Origin: Chloroflexota bacterium
GTDB taxonomy: Bacteria > Chloroflexota > Limnocylindria > Limnocylindrales > CSP1-4
Reading direction: 5' to 3'
DNA: 15,695 nt
NCBI GenBank assembly: GCA_005880805.1
Contig: VBFZ01000022.1
Location: 9,293-24,987 of the forward strand
The notes beneath the pieces were generated by a model, which was given only the letters and a program-made list of their open reading frames with translations, was not told where the DNA came from and ran no database searches. The position numbers and the translations under genes were made by a program. Shown here one piece after another: positions 1 to 6,131 of this stretch. How positions within the stretch are numbered: the first letter of the stretch is position 1; every line of letters begins with the position of its first letter.

Positions 1-300
1 GCGGAAGTCGAACTGGCGATCCGGACCGAGCGCGAAGAAGTCCATGTCGTCGTCCTCGACCGCGGAATCGGCGTGTCCGAGGAGGAAGCGGCGGAAATGT
101 TTGCGCCGTTCTACCGGACCGAGGCCGGCAAGAGACAGGCCAACGGCCTCGGCATCGGCCTCGCCGTCTGCAAGCGGATCGTCGAGTCGCACGGCGGCCG
201 AATCTGGGCAGCGCCGCGAGCCGGCGGGGGATCCGAGATCGGCTTCGCCTTGCCTCTGGCACGCGATCCGATCGATGCGCTTGTGGTGCACGTCGCCTGA
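1..300 (+). CDS. Sensor histidine kinase, C-terminal ATPase domain (5' end outside window)
   Basis: The reading frame is open from base 1 and ends at TGA 298-300, so only about 99 C-terminal residues are visible. They form the last part of a HATPase_c domain: a G1 box (LDRGIGV), an F box (FAPFYRT) and a G2 box (GLGIGLAVCKRIVESHGGRI), ending in a short GGGSEIGFALPL strand. These are the ATP-binding elements of two-component sensor kinases that phosphorylate a conserved histidine. The dimerisation helix with that histidine and all sensor domains lie upstream of the window. The G2 wording resembles KdpD/PhoR-like kinases, but the stimulus cannot be inferred. No response regulator follows; the gene is closed by a stem-loop, so any partner would be upstream. 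The family is confident; the specific role is unknown. Confidence 0.88.
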   Translation, partial: AEVELAIRTEREEVHVVVLDRGIGVSEEEAAEMFAPFYRTEAGKRQANGLGIGLAVCKRIVESHGGRIWAAPRAGGGSEIGFALPLARDPIDALVVHVA

Positions 301-369
301 CCGCCTGCTGGTCGCGCTCTGATCGCGGCCGACCGCAGACCCAGAGACGACGACCACTCTCAACGCGAA

Positions 370-402
370 GCCCCAGGCGATCGGCCTGGGGCCCCGGGTT
401 TT
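370..402 (+). terminator. Stem-loop terminator after the histidine kinase
   Basis: A perfect 9-bp stem (GCCCCAGGC 370-378 with GCCTGGGGC 384-392) encloses a 5-nt loop, and TTTT follows at 399-402 after a short C/G stretch. It lies between the stops of two convergent genes (kinase ending at 300, ACT gene ending at 435). The T run is on the plus-strand side, so it serves the kinase best, but the stem could also slow transcription arriving on the minus strand. A weaker second hairpin (GGCGG 410-414 / CCGCC 421-425) stands beside it. The T run is separated from the stem, which lowers confidence in classic intrinsic termination. Confidence 0.55.
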
Positions 403-434
403 CGGCTACGGCGGTCCCGGCCGCCGAAGGAAGG

Positions 435-836
435 TCAGCGGCTACCGGCCGCCGCGAACGAACCGAGGGCCGACTTGGCCTTGCTCGGATTGTCAGTCGC
501 AAATGCGATCGTGACGTTGCCACCCGACATGCCCGTCGGGAAGGCCGCCTCGATGTTCACGCCGGCGTTCGCGAGCTGGCGCGCCGCTTCGGCGATGCCG
601 CCCGGCCGGTCCGCGATCGAGGCCTGGACAAGCTCGACTTCGCGGGCCCGGTAGCCGGCCGCGCTGAGCGCCTGCCGGGTGCCGGTCTCGTCGTTGCTCA
701 CGAGGACGAGCGTGCCGGAATCGCCACACGTCGCCCCGCTGAAGCCGGTCAGGTTGATGCCCTTGGTGGCGATCGCCTCCGTGACTTTGGCGAGCTCACC
801 TGGCTTGTTCGTGAGATCCACGATGAACGCGTTCAT
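435..836 (-). CDS. Small tandem ACT-domain protein
   Basis: A 133-residue protein made of two ACT-like modules, roughly residues 1-66 and 69-125. Each begins with the typical beta strand followed by a P-G-x-(L/I)-A turn: NKPGELAKVTEAIATKGINL in the first and DRPGGIAEAARQLANAGVNI in the second. ACT domains bind amino acids or other small ligands and usually regulate metabolism. No catalytic domain is attached, so this is a stand-alone ligand-binding or regulatory protein. The ligand is not evident. I chose the ATG at 836 over an in-frame start at 854 because GGAGGA (minus strand, 841-846) sits 4 nt upstream, and the protein then begins directly with the first ACT strand. It lies about 94 nt downstream of the CpaE-like gene on the same strand, with its own possible promoter in the gap. 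Confidence 0.8.
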   Translation of the reverse strand: MNAFIVDLTNKPGELAKVTEAIATKGINLTGFSGATCGDSGTLVLVSNDETGTRQALSAAGYRAREVELVQASIADRPGGIAEAARQLANAGVNIEAAFPTGMSGGNVTIAFATDNPSKAKSALGSFAAAGSR

Positions 837-914
837 GGGCTCCTCCGCTAGCACCGCTCGGCCCGTACGACAGGCCTGGGTGTCCGCCGTGGGCGGGCCG
901 GGTGGGAGTCCTCG

Positions 915-920
915 ATTCTA
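915..920 (-). promoter_or_regulatory. Possible -10 element for the ACT gene
   Basis: The minus strand reads GGGTAGAATCGAGG here, with TAGAAT (915-920) close to a sigma-70 -10 hexamer. It is 79 nt upstream of the ACT gene start, in the gap after the CpaE-like gene. It resembles the TA(G/T)ACTCGG elements before rpsF and ilvE. I see no convincing -35, so this is tentative. Confidence 0.3.
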
Positions 921-930
921 CCCCCGATGC

Positions 931-2190
931 CTAGTTCGCGGGCTTGCGTCCGTTGCGTCCCGGCCGGAGCAGTGAGCCGAGCCGGCCCGGCTTGCGTTCC
1001 TCGTGTTTCGGCTGGATGGTGTGGATTGCGACCCCGTTCTCGGGAGCGAACGCACTTGCGGCGAGCCTGACGAGATGCTGCGCGGCGATCGAGCGGGGAG
1101 CCCCGCGGACGATCGGCACCCCGACGTTGACTGCCTTCATGTAGAGGAACGGGTCGTAAGGAAGGACGGAGACGATCTTGGTCCCCAGGACATCCTCGAT
1201 GGCCGGCATTTTCAGCATGTCGCTCGCGAACACGTTGTTCAGCACGAACGTCGCCTTGCTCGAGATCGTTCCCGACTCGTTCAGGTAGTCCAGCAGCGAT
1301 CGGAGCGCCTTGAGCGCCGACATCTCGGGATAGACGGGGAAGATCACGGTATCGGCGCCTTCGAGGGCTGCGAGGGCGCGCGCGTCGAGCACCGAGCCGG
1401 CATCGACGACCACCGAGTCGTACGCCTTGACCGCCGTGGCCAGGATCCGTTCCACGTCCTGCCCGGTCACGCTTTCGGCGAGCTGCGGCGAGCCCGGTGC
1501 GGCCAGCACCGAGATTCCGCTGTCGTGGTGGGCCGTATACGTGCGAAGGAGCTCGGGCTCGCGCTGGGCGGAGACATCGCGGCTGACGTCGACCACGGTC
1601 TGCGCGGGCTGCAGGTTCAGGTGCCAGGCGACCTGTCCGAACTGCAGGTCGAGGTCGATCAGCAGGACCGAGCCACCGGGGTTCTCGGCGACCGCCGCGG
1701 CGGTGTTGACCGCGATCGTCGTCGCCCCGACGCCGCCCTTGGGGCTGAAGATGGTCACCATCTTGCGGCGCTTCGGAGGGCTCGTGTCGGCGGCCAGGAC
1801 CGGGGCGAGGTCACGGGAGCGCTGGAAGCGGAGCAGCAGGGCCTCCACACGGGCCTCCAGCTCGCGCGCGTCGAAGGGCTGGGCGATCACGTCGTCCGCG
1901 CCTGCCTCGAGGAACCTGATCCGCTCGTCGACCTCGTCTGACTGGCTGATGCACAGGACGGGGATCGCGACCAGGGCAGGCGTCGCCCGGATCTTGCGGC
2001 AGATGTCCGCGGGCGACTGGCCCCCCTTCAGGACGTCGAGGACGACGAGGTTGTGGTCGGTCGCCTTCTCGAACGCTTCTTCCTCGGTATCGACAGTGGT
2101 GACCGAGTAGCCAACCTTTGTGAGGACTTCCCTGATTTGGTCTCGTGCGGCGTCATCCGCGTCCACGAGAAGGATCGAGCTTGCAGCCAA
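931..2190 (-). CDS. Receiver-domain plus ParA/MinD-type ATPase, CpaE/TadZ-like
   Basis: A 419-residue two-domain protein. Residues about 5-122 are a CheY-like receiver (acidic pair around D10/D12, phospho-acceptor candidate D52 in VVLDV, S82). Residues about 143-385 are a P-loop ATPase with the deviant Walker A KGGVGATT (151-158), the following LIDLDLQFGQV strand and a VVVDAG Walker B-like strand. This layout matches CpaE/TadZ proteins, which position type IV Tad pilus machinery at the membrane or pole. The lysine expected near residue 104 of the receiver is Gln (AQPFD), so it may be a pseudo-receiver. The C terminus is a short basic tail. The frame is open well upstream, but the receiver begins right after a TTG at 2190 that has GGAG 8 nt before it, so I take that as the start. 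No other pilus genes are in the window, so a different positioning role is possible. Confidence 0.78.
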   Translation of the reverse strand: MAASSILLVDADDAARDQIREVLTKVGYSVTTVDTEEEAFEKATDHNLVVLDVLKGGQSPADICRKIRATPALVAIPVLCISQSDEVDERIRFLEAGADDVIAQPFDARELEARVEALLLRFQRSRDLAPVLAADTSPPKRRKMVTIFSPKGGVGATTIAVNTAAAVAENPGGSVLLIDLDLQFGQVAWHLNLQPAQTVVDVSRDVSAQREPELLRTYTAHHDSGISVLAAPGSPQLAESVTGQDVERILATAVKAYDSVVVDAGSVLDARALAALEGADTVIFPVYPEMSALKALRSLLDYLNESGTISSKATFVLNNVFASDMLKMPAIEDVLGTKIVSVLPYDPFLYMKAVNVGVPIVRGAPRSIAAQHLVRLAASAFAPENGVAIHTIQPKHEERKPGRLGSLLRPGRNGRKPAN

Positions 2191-2295
2191 GCGGGCAACT
2201 CCGAGACGGTTTGCGAGGTTCAGCGGCCCGGCAGGTGAGGTGCCCGGAACCGAGAGAGACCAAGAAGCATACAACGGGGATCGCCAAAGTTGACA

Positions 2296-2304
2296 TGCTA
2301 GACT
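2296..2304 (+). promoter_or_regulatory. Extended -10 promoter candidate for the rpsF operon
   Basis: TGCTAGACT is an extended -10 (TGn plus TAGACT at 2299-2304), followed by CGG. It lies about 100 nt before the rpsF start, in the gap between the divergent CpaE-like gene and rpsF. A near-identical TGCTATACTCGG stands before ilvE. The TTGACA at 2290-2295 is only 3 nt upstream of TAGACT, too near to be its -35, so recognition would depend on the extended -10. Confidence 0.5.
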
Positions 2305-2327
2305 CGGTTCGTTGTCCTTTCGGCTCC

Positions 2328-2373
2328 GCCCCGGTGTCCGCCCGCACCAACGCCGGTCACCCGCCAGCGGGGC
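2328..2373 (+). promoter_or_regulatory. Structured rpsF leader, possible S6:S18 autoregulatory site
   Basis: In the roughly 90-nt leader of rpsF, GCCCCG (2328-2333) can pair with CGGGGC (2368-2373), and the stem can continue with GTG (2334-2336) pairing CAC (2358-2360), leaving a CCGCCAG bulge on the 3' side. The S6:S18 complex is known in several bacteria to bind a hairpin with a CCG-containing bulge in its own mRNA leader. The position and the bulged CCG fit that idea, but I folded it by eye and have not matched it to the published consensus. Confidence 0.35.
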
Positions 2374-2402
2374 AATCCCACAGGAAGGAGTCATCCAGGC
2401 GC

Positions 2403-2825
2403 ATGCGCCGATATGAGTTGATGCTCGTCCTTCGTCCCGATATCGCGGACGATCGGACCTCAGCGGTCATCGACCGCACCACCCGGGCGATCGTCGCCGC
2501 GGGCGGCCAGATCATCAAGGTCGCACCGTGGGGCCGCAGGCGGCTGGCCTACCCGATCGATCGAAATCGGGAAGGCTCCTACCACATCATCCTGTTCGAG
2601 GCCCCGTCCGAGGCGATCGCCGAACTCGAGCGCGGCCTGCTGATCACCGAGGAGCTGCTACGCCACCTGGTCACTCGCGTCGAGCGGCCGGTGAAGGCGG
2701 CTCGCGGCCGCGAGGAAGGCGCCGAGGAAGCGTTCGCCGCGCCCTCCGAAGAGGAAGAGGAAGAGGACCAGGGCGAGCGTATCGACGAGTCGGAGAGCGA
2801 AGCCGCTCCGGCTGCCATCGACTGA
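2403..2825 (+). CDS. rpsF: 30S ribosomal protein S6 with acidic C-terminal tail
   Basis: S6 binds the platform of the small ribosomal subunit as a heterodimer with S18. The 140-residue product starts MRRYELMLVLRPD and carries the S6 fold through about residue 100, including the AAGGQIIKVAPWGRRRLAYPI segment. A tail of about 40 residues rich in Glu and Ala follows, with a run of six Glu; typical S6 is about 95-135 residues, so acidic tails are variable but this one is long. The ATG at 2403 was chosen because family similarity begins there; AAGGAG at 2385-2390 is 12 nt upstream, a little far for a Shine-Dalgarno. The frame is open further upstream without S6 similarity. ssb begins 12 nt after the stop, so the genes are probably co-transcribed. 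Confidence 0.97.
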   Translation: MRRYELMLVLRPDIADDRTSAVIDRTTRAIVAAGGQIIKVAPWGRRRLAYPIDRNREGSYHIILFEAPSEAIAELERGLLITEELLRHLVTRVERPVKAARGREEGAEEAFAAPSEEEEEEDQGERIDESESEAAPAAID

Positions 2826-2837
2826 CGGAGGCGGGCC

Positions 2838-3305
2838 ATGTCGCTCAACAAGGCGATGATCATCGGCAACCTGGGGCGCGACCCCGAGATGCGCTACACC
2901 CCGAACGGCCAGGCCGTGACGCAGTTCACCGTGGCCGTGAATCGCAACTACAAGGACCAGACCGGCGAGTGGAAGGAAGAAACCGAGTGGTTCCGTGTGG
3001 TTGCCTGGGGGCCGCTCGGTGAGCGTGCCGCCGAGTACCTGCGCAAAGGCGGCAAAGTCTACGTGGAGGGCCGTCTCCAGACCCGTCAGTGGGAAGGCCA
3101 GGACGGCCAGAAGCGCTACACGACCGAGCTGATCGCGCAGCAGATCACCAACCTGGAACGGCGGCCGCGCGAGGAAGGGGAACCGACCTTCGCGGGTGCA
3201 CGACCTGCCGCCCGGTCCGCCGATGGCGGCCAGCAAGGCCCCGCGGAAGGGGCCGAGGGCGGTGACCGCCTGGACTCGAACGACCTCGACGACCTGCCCT
3301 TCTAG
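2838..3305 (+). CDS. ssb: Single-stranded DNA-binding protein
   Basis: SSB coats single-stranded DNA during replication, repair and recombination. The 155-residue product has an N-terminal OB fold (about residues 1-105) with family hallmarks: NKAMIIGNLGRDPEMRYTPN, the VNRNYKDQTGEWKEETEWF segment, VEGRLQTRQWEGQDG and YTTELIAQQI. A Gly/Ala/Glu-rich linker of low complexity follows, then the acidic tip DLDDLPF, which in this family recruits partner proteins. The start is supported by GGAGG 6 nt upstream of ATG 2838. It sits between rpsF and rpsR, the common bacterial arrangement, and its TAG stop at 3303-3305 is 22 nt before the rpsR start. Confidence 0.97.
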   Translation: MSLNKAMIIGNLGRDPEMRYTPNGQAVTQFTVAVNRNYKDQTGEWKEETEWFRVVAWGPLGERAAEYLRKGGKVYVEGRLQTRQWEGQDGQKRYTTELIAQQITNLERRPREEGEPTFAGARPAARSADGGQQGPAEGAEGGDRLDSNDLDDLPF

Positions 3306-3327
3306 AGAACGGAGAACAGCACCGACC

Positions 3328-3566
3328 ATGCCCCCCGCCGCACGACCCAAGAAACGCAACGAGTACTTCCGCGACAGCCGGCGCAGGAAGGTCTCGACTA
3401 CAAGGAGGTCAATCGCCTCCGCCGCTACCTGTCGGAGCGGGCCAAGATCGAGCCCCGTCGCAAGACGGGTACGTGCGCGAACCACCAGCGCGAGCTGGCG
3501 GTCGCGCTGAAGCGCGCCCGGCACGTCGCCCTGCTGCCCTACGCCCCGCAGCACCTGCGTCCCTGA
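3328..3566 (+). pseudogene. rpsR: 30S ribosomal protein S18, disrupted by frameshift/deletion
   Basis: Two parts of S18 are recognisable in different frames. From ATG 3328 the first frame gives PKKRNEYFRDSRRRK, a normal S18 N terminus, up to base 3390; it then reads unrelated sequence (VSTTRRSIAS...). From about 3387 the third frame gives EGLDYKEVNRLRRYLSERAK, then a PRRKTGTCANHQ stretch and a LLPYAPQHLRP end, stopping at TGA 3564-3566. The stretch that normally links RRRK to DYKD (about 12 residues, V-C-x-F-like) is missing. That third frame has no ATG, GTG or TTG between the ssb stop and the S18 part, so the C-terminal half cannot be started separately. S18 pairs with S6 on the 30S platform and is normally essential, so either this is a sequence or assembly error or another copy exists. 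Confidence 0.9.
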
Positions 3567-3596
3567 TCCGAACGCCGGCCGCCAACACCGCCTGAC

Positions 3597-4367
3597 GTGA
3601 TCGCCGGCCTCGGCCTGATCGTCGGCGGGATCGCCGCCGGCGTGTTCGGCTCCTTGCTGGGCCTGGGCGGCGGCATCCTGATAGTCCCACTCCTGACGCT
3701 CGGTTTCGGGCTGCCGCTGCGCGAGGCGGTGGGAGTCAGCCTGGTCTCGGTCATCGTCACCAGCAGTGCCTCGGCCGGGGTCTACCTCCAGCGGCACGTC
3801 GCGAACCTGCGGCTCGGGATGACGCTCGAGCTTTTCACCGCCATGGGAGCCCTGATCGGAGGTCTCCTCGCGTTCCTCCTCGACGAGCGCACGCTCGCCG
3901 CCCTGTTCGCGGCACTGCTCGTCTACGCCGCGATCTCGATGCTCCGCCGGCCAGGAGGTGCTACGGAGGCTGAGCCGGGAGCCGGCTACGTGTACCGCAT
4001 CCAGCGTTCGGGGCTGGGGTACGTCGGCAGTGTCGGGGCAGGCGTGATCTCGGCACTGCTCGGCGTGGGTGGGGGACTCGTAAAGGTCCCTGTGATGCAC
4101 CTGGTCATGGGCGTGCCCCTGCGCGTGGCGACGGCGACGAGCAACCTGATGATCGGCATCACGGCGTCGGCCAGCGCGATCATCTACCTGTTCCGGGGCG
4201 GAATCGATCCGTACGTCGCGGGACCTGTCGCCGTCGGCGTCTTTCTCGGCGCCTCGGTTGGCTCGCGGACAGCACACCGGATCGACCTGCGCGTCCTGCG
4301 GACCTTGTTCGTGCTGGTCCTCACCTACACGGCCTTCGAGATGATCCGCAAGGCGCTGCTCCTGTGA
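3597..4367 (+). CDS. TauE/SafE-family membrane permease
   Basis: A 256-residue, very hydrophobic protein with the internal duplication typical of the TauE/SafE (UPF0721) family. Repeat 1 (about 5-115) contains LLGLGGGILIVPLL, and repeat 2 (about 139-256) contains LLGVGGGLVKVPVM; each is followed by several membrane helices, about eight in total. Members are linked to export or import of small sulfur-containing anions such as sulfite or sulfoacetate, but many are uncharacterised, so the substrate is open. The start is GTG 3597, 30 nt after the rpsR remnant, with no clear Shine-Dalgarno; no upstream alternative exists. Its TGA overlaps the GTG of the next gene (GTGA), implying coupled translation. 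Confidence 0.88.
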   Translation: MIAGLGLIVGGIAAGVFGSLLGLGGGILIVPLLTLGFGLPLREAVGVSLVSVIVTSSASAGVYLQRHVANLRLGMTLELFTAMGALIGGLLAFLLDERTLAALFAALLVYAAISMLRRPGGATEAEPGAGYVYRIQRSGLGYVGSVGAGVISALLGVGGGLVKVPVMHLVMGVPLRVATATSNLMIGITASASAIIYLFRGGIDPYVAGPVAVGVFLGASVGSRTAHRIDLRVLRTLFVLVLTYTAFEMIRKALLL

Positions 4368-4783
4368 ACGCGTCCAGGTCGACCCCCACGACGGCCTCTG
4401 CGGCGGGCCTCGCGGGGACGACCCCCGACCTCGACCGGGCCATCGCGAGGCTCCTTGCGTTCGGGACCTACCTGGCCATCGGCCTGCTCACGCTCGGGGT
4501 CCTGCTCATGGCCGTCGCGGGACAGTCGCCGTTTTCTCCGACCTCCTTCCCATCGTTCGACGCCGCACGCCTTCCGCAGGACCTCGCCGCCGGGCGGGCT
4601 GAGGGCTTCCTCTGGCTCGGGCTCGTCACGGTCATCGCCACGCCGAGCGCGCGCGTGATCGCAGCGCTCGTCGGCTATGCGCGGGCGGGGGACAGGCGGA
4701 TGGTCGCCGTGTCGCTGGGCATCCTCGCGGTCATCGCCACGAGCGTGGCCGTCGGCCTGCTGTTCTCCGGGAGCGCGACATGA
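4364..4783 (+). CDS. DUF1634-family small membrane protein
   Basis: A 139-residue protein with about three transmembrane segments (near residues 31-51, 82-104 and 113-134) after a Thr/Ala-rich cytoplasmic N terminus. The first helix with its preceding DLDRAIARLLAFGTYLAIG, and the EGFLWLGLVTVIATPSARVI segment, match the pattern I know for DUF1634. Members of that family are often encoded next to TauE/SafE permeases, as here, which suggests a partner or accessory subunit; no function is established. It begins with GTG in a 4-nt overlap with the permease stop and ends in an ATGA overlap with the exchanger gene, so all three are probably translated as a unit. The family call is from memory of motif and context. 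Confidence 0.72.
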   Translation: MNASRSTPTTASAAGLAGTTPDLDRAIARLLAFGTYLAIGLLTLGVLLMAVAGQSPFSPTSFPSFDAARLPQDLAAGRAEGFLWLGLVTVIATPSARVIAALVGYARAGDRRMVAVSLGILAVIATSVAVGLLFSGSAT

Positions 4784-5877
4784 TCGACCTGATCCTGCTG
4801 GCGGTCGCGTTCGCGATCATCCTCGTGGGGGCCGAGTTGTTCACGAACGGCATCGAGTGGTTCGGCCGCAAGCTGGAGCTGGCAGAAGGCGCGGTCGGGT
4901 CAGTGCTCGCGGCCGTCGGGACGGCACTCCCGGAAACGATGATCCCGCTGATCGCGATCCTGTTCGGCGGCAGCGCCGAATCGGATGCGGTCGGCATCGG
5001 AGCCGTGCTCGGTGCCCCGTTCATGCTCTCGACGCTGGCGATGTTCGTGACGGGCGTGGCGGTGCTGCTGGTCGCCCGCGAGCGCCGTCGGGGGAGGGGT
5101 ACGCGGGCGCGGGCGGCCGCGGGCGAAGTCGATGGCGATGCGATGCCGGTCGATACCGGGGTGCTCGGCCACGACATGGCGTACTTCGGGATCGCCTATT
5201 CGCTGGCGGTGGGAGTCGCGTTCCTGCCGGTCGAGATGATCGGCGCGCGATGGCTGGCCGCGCTCGTCCTGCTGGGCATCTATGCCTGGTACGTGAAGGG
5301 CCACTTCGAGGCGGATCCGGACGTCGACGCCGTGGATCTTGCGCCCCTCCGATTCCACCGCCTCGACGCGCGTCACCGGGCCGGAAATCCGGGCGTTCCC
5401 CGGCTGCGCGTGGTGAACCTCCAGGTGCTGGTCGCCCTTGCGTGCATCATCGGCGGGGCGTACCTGTTCGTCGGCGCCGTCGAGGACCTGGCCCACCAGC
5501 TCGCGGTGGACGGGACACTCCTCGCCCTCGTCATCGCGCCGATCGCAACGGAGCTGCCCGAGAAGTTCAACAGCGTGATCTGGGTGCGGCAGGGCAAGGA
5601 CACGCTGGCGATGGGCAACATCACCGGCGCGATGGTGTTCCAGAGCGCCATCCCGACCTCGGTCGCGCTGATCTTCGCCTCGGAGACGTGGGTCGTGACG
5701 GGCGACTCACTGGTCGCCTTCGCCTCGGCCGGGATCGCGTTCGCCTCGTCAGCGGCGATCTTCGTGCCCATGTGGCGGCGCAGACGGCTGACCGGTCGCG
5801 GCCTGCTCGTGGGAGGCGCCTTCTATCTCCTCTATCTGCTCCTTGTCGGACTCAAGGTCGCGGGGGTCGTGCAGTAG
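4780..5877 (+). CDS. CaCA-family cation (sodium/calcium-type) exchanger
   Basis: A 365-residue membrane protein with the two inverted alpha-repeats of the calcium/cation antiporter superfamily. Alpha-1 is GSVLAAVGTALPE (40-52) and alpha-2 is VIAPIATELPEKFNS (251-265); both carry the conserved acidic residue after the TxLPE core. The repeats are followed by GAVLGAPF (74-81), a variant of the usual GN..GSN, and by GNITGAMVFQ (279-288). A hydrophilic loop (about 100-130 and 175-210) rich in Arg, Ala and Asp separates the halves. Such proteins exchange calcium or related cations against sodium or protons across the inner membrane. The changed G-x-x-G-S-N positions make ion specificity uncertain. 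The ATG overlaps the preceding stop (ATGA), and a terminator follows 16 nt after the stop. Confidence 0.88.
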   Translation: MIDLILLAVAFAIILVGAELFTNGIEWFGRKLELAEGAVGSVLAAVGTALPETMIPLIAILFGGSAESDAVGIGAVLGAPFMLSTLAMFVTGVAVLLVARERRRGRGTRARAAAGEVDGDAMPVDTGVLGHDMAYFGIAYSLAVGVAFLPVEMIGARWLAALVLLGIYAWYVKGHFEADPDVDAVDLAPLRFHRLDARHRAGNPGVPRLRVVNLQVLVALACIIGGAYLFVGAVEDLAHQLAVDGTLLALVIAPIATELPEKFNSVIWVRQGKDTLAMGNITGAMVFQSAIPTSVALIFASETWVVTGDSLVAFASAGIAFASSAAIFVPMWRRRRLTGRGLLVGGAFYLLYLLLVGLKVAGVVQ

Positions 5878-5893
5878 GGCCGTCGGATGTTGC

Positions 5894-5918
5894 GGGCCGC
5901 CCTGATCGGCCTTCTTTT
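5894..5918 (+). terminator. Intrinsic terminator closing the rpsF-to-exchanger operon
   Basis: GGGCCG (5894-5899) pairs with CGGCCT (5907-5912; the outermost pair is G-T) around a 7-nt loop, directly followed by TTCTTTT (5912-5918). It starts 16 nt after the exchanger stop on the same strand. The stem is short but GC-rich and the T tract is immediate, as expected for an intrinsic terminator. Confidence 0.55.
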
Positions 5919-6131
5919 GCGCGGCGCGGCAGATCTCCCGCATCGTTTGCGTCTGACGCGATGTAAAGGCCGCAGCTTGAGTCGCGGGCCGACCGGAGCA
6001 GCCAGTTCATTGCGTCAGCCGCAAGATTCCTGCTGCCGACCTGCAATGCGTTGACTGTTTTGCGCCTGGGAGGCGTTAGGCGACCAACAACCTGATGTGC
6101 CGGGCGGCTTCAGGTCCGATAACCGTCCGCT
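5919..6131. other. Intergenic stretch with no recognisable gene
   Basis: Between the operon terminator and the inverted repeat upstream of ilvE I find no convincing coding sequence, tRNA-like fold or known riboswitch. Short open frames exist on both strands but lack family features and good ribosome binding sites. Local composition is somewhat less GC-rich than the genes, with several GCGT/ACGC-containing small palindromes. It may simply be the spacer upstream of the ilvE promoter. Confidence 0.5.

Noticed and set aside
2290..2295. TTGACA as a -35 box for rpsF
   Set aside because: It is only 3 nt from TAGACT, and at the correct 17-nt spacing the sequence is TGTCCT, a poor -10. The extended -10 alone explains the site better.
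2191..2394. N-terminal extension of the CpaE-like protein to 487 residues
   Set aside because: The added residues show no domain and cross the rpsF promoter and leader; the TTG at 2190 with GGAG upstream starts right at the receiver domain.
3328..3510. 60-residue plus-strand product from the rpsR start codon as a genuine small protein
   Set aside because: After RRRK the residues are a frame-shifted reading of S18 sequence, with Ser/Arg/Thr composition expected by chance.
2658..4277. 539-codon open frame on the minus strand opposite rpsF, ssb, rpsR and the permease gene
   Set aside because: It is His/Asp/Arg-rich without family motifs and lies opposite well-supported genes; a GC-rich shadow frame.
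5852..6046. 64-codon minus-strand open frame in the gap before ilvE
   Set aside because: TTG start without a ribosome binding site, no family features, and it overlaps the exchanger gene end and its terminator.
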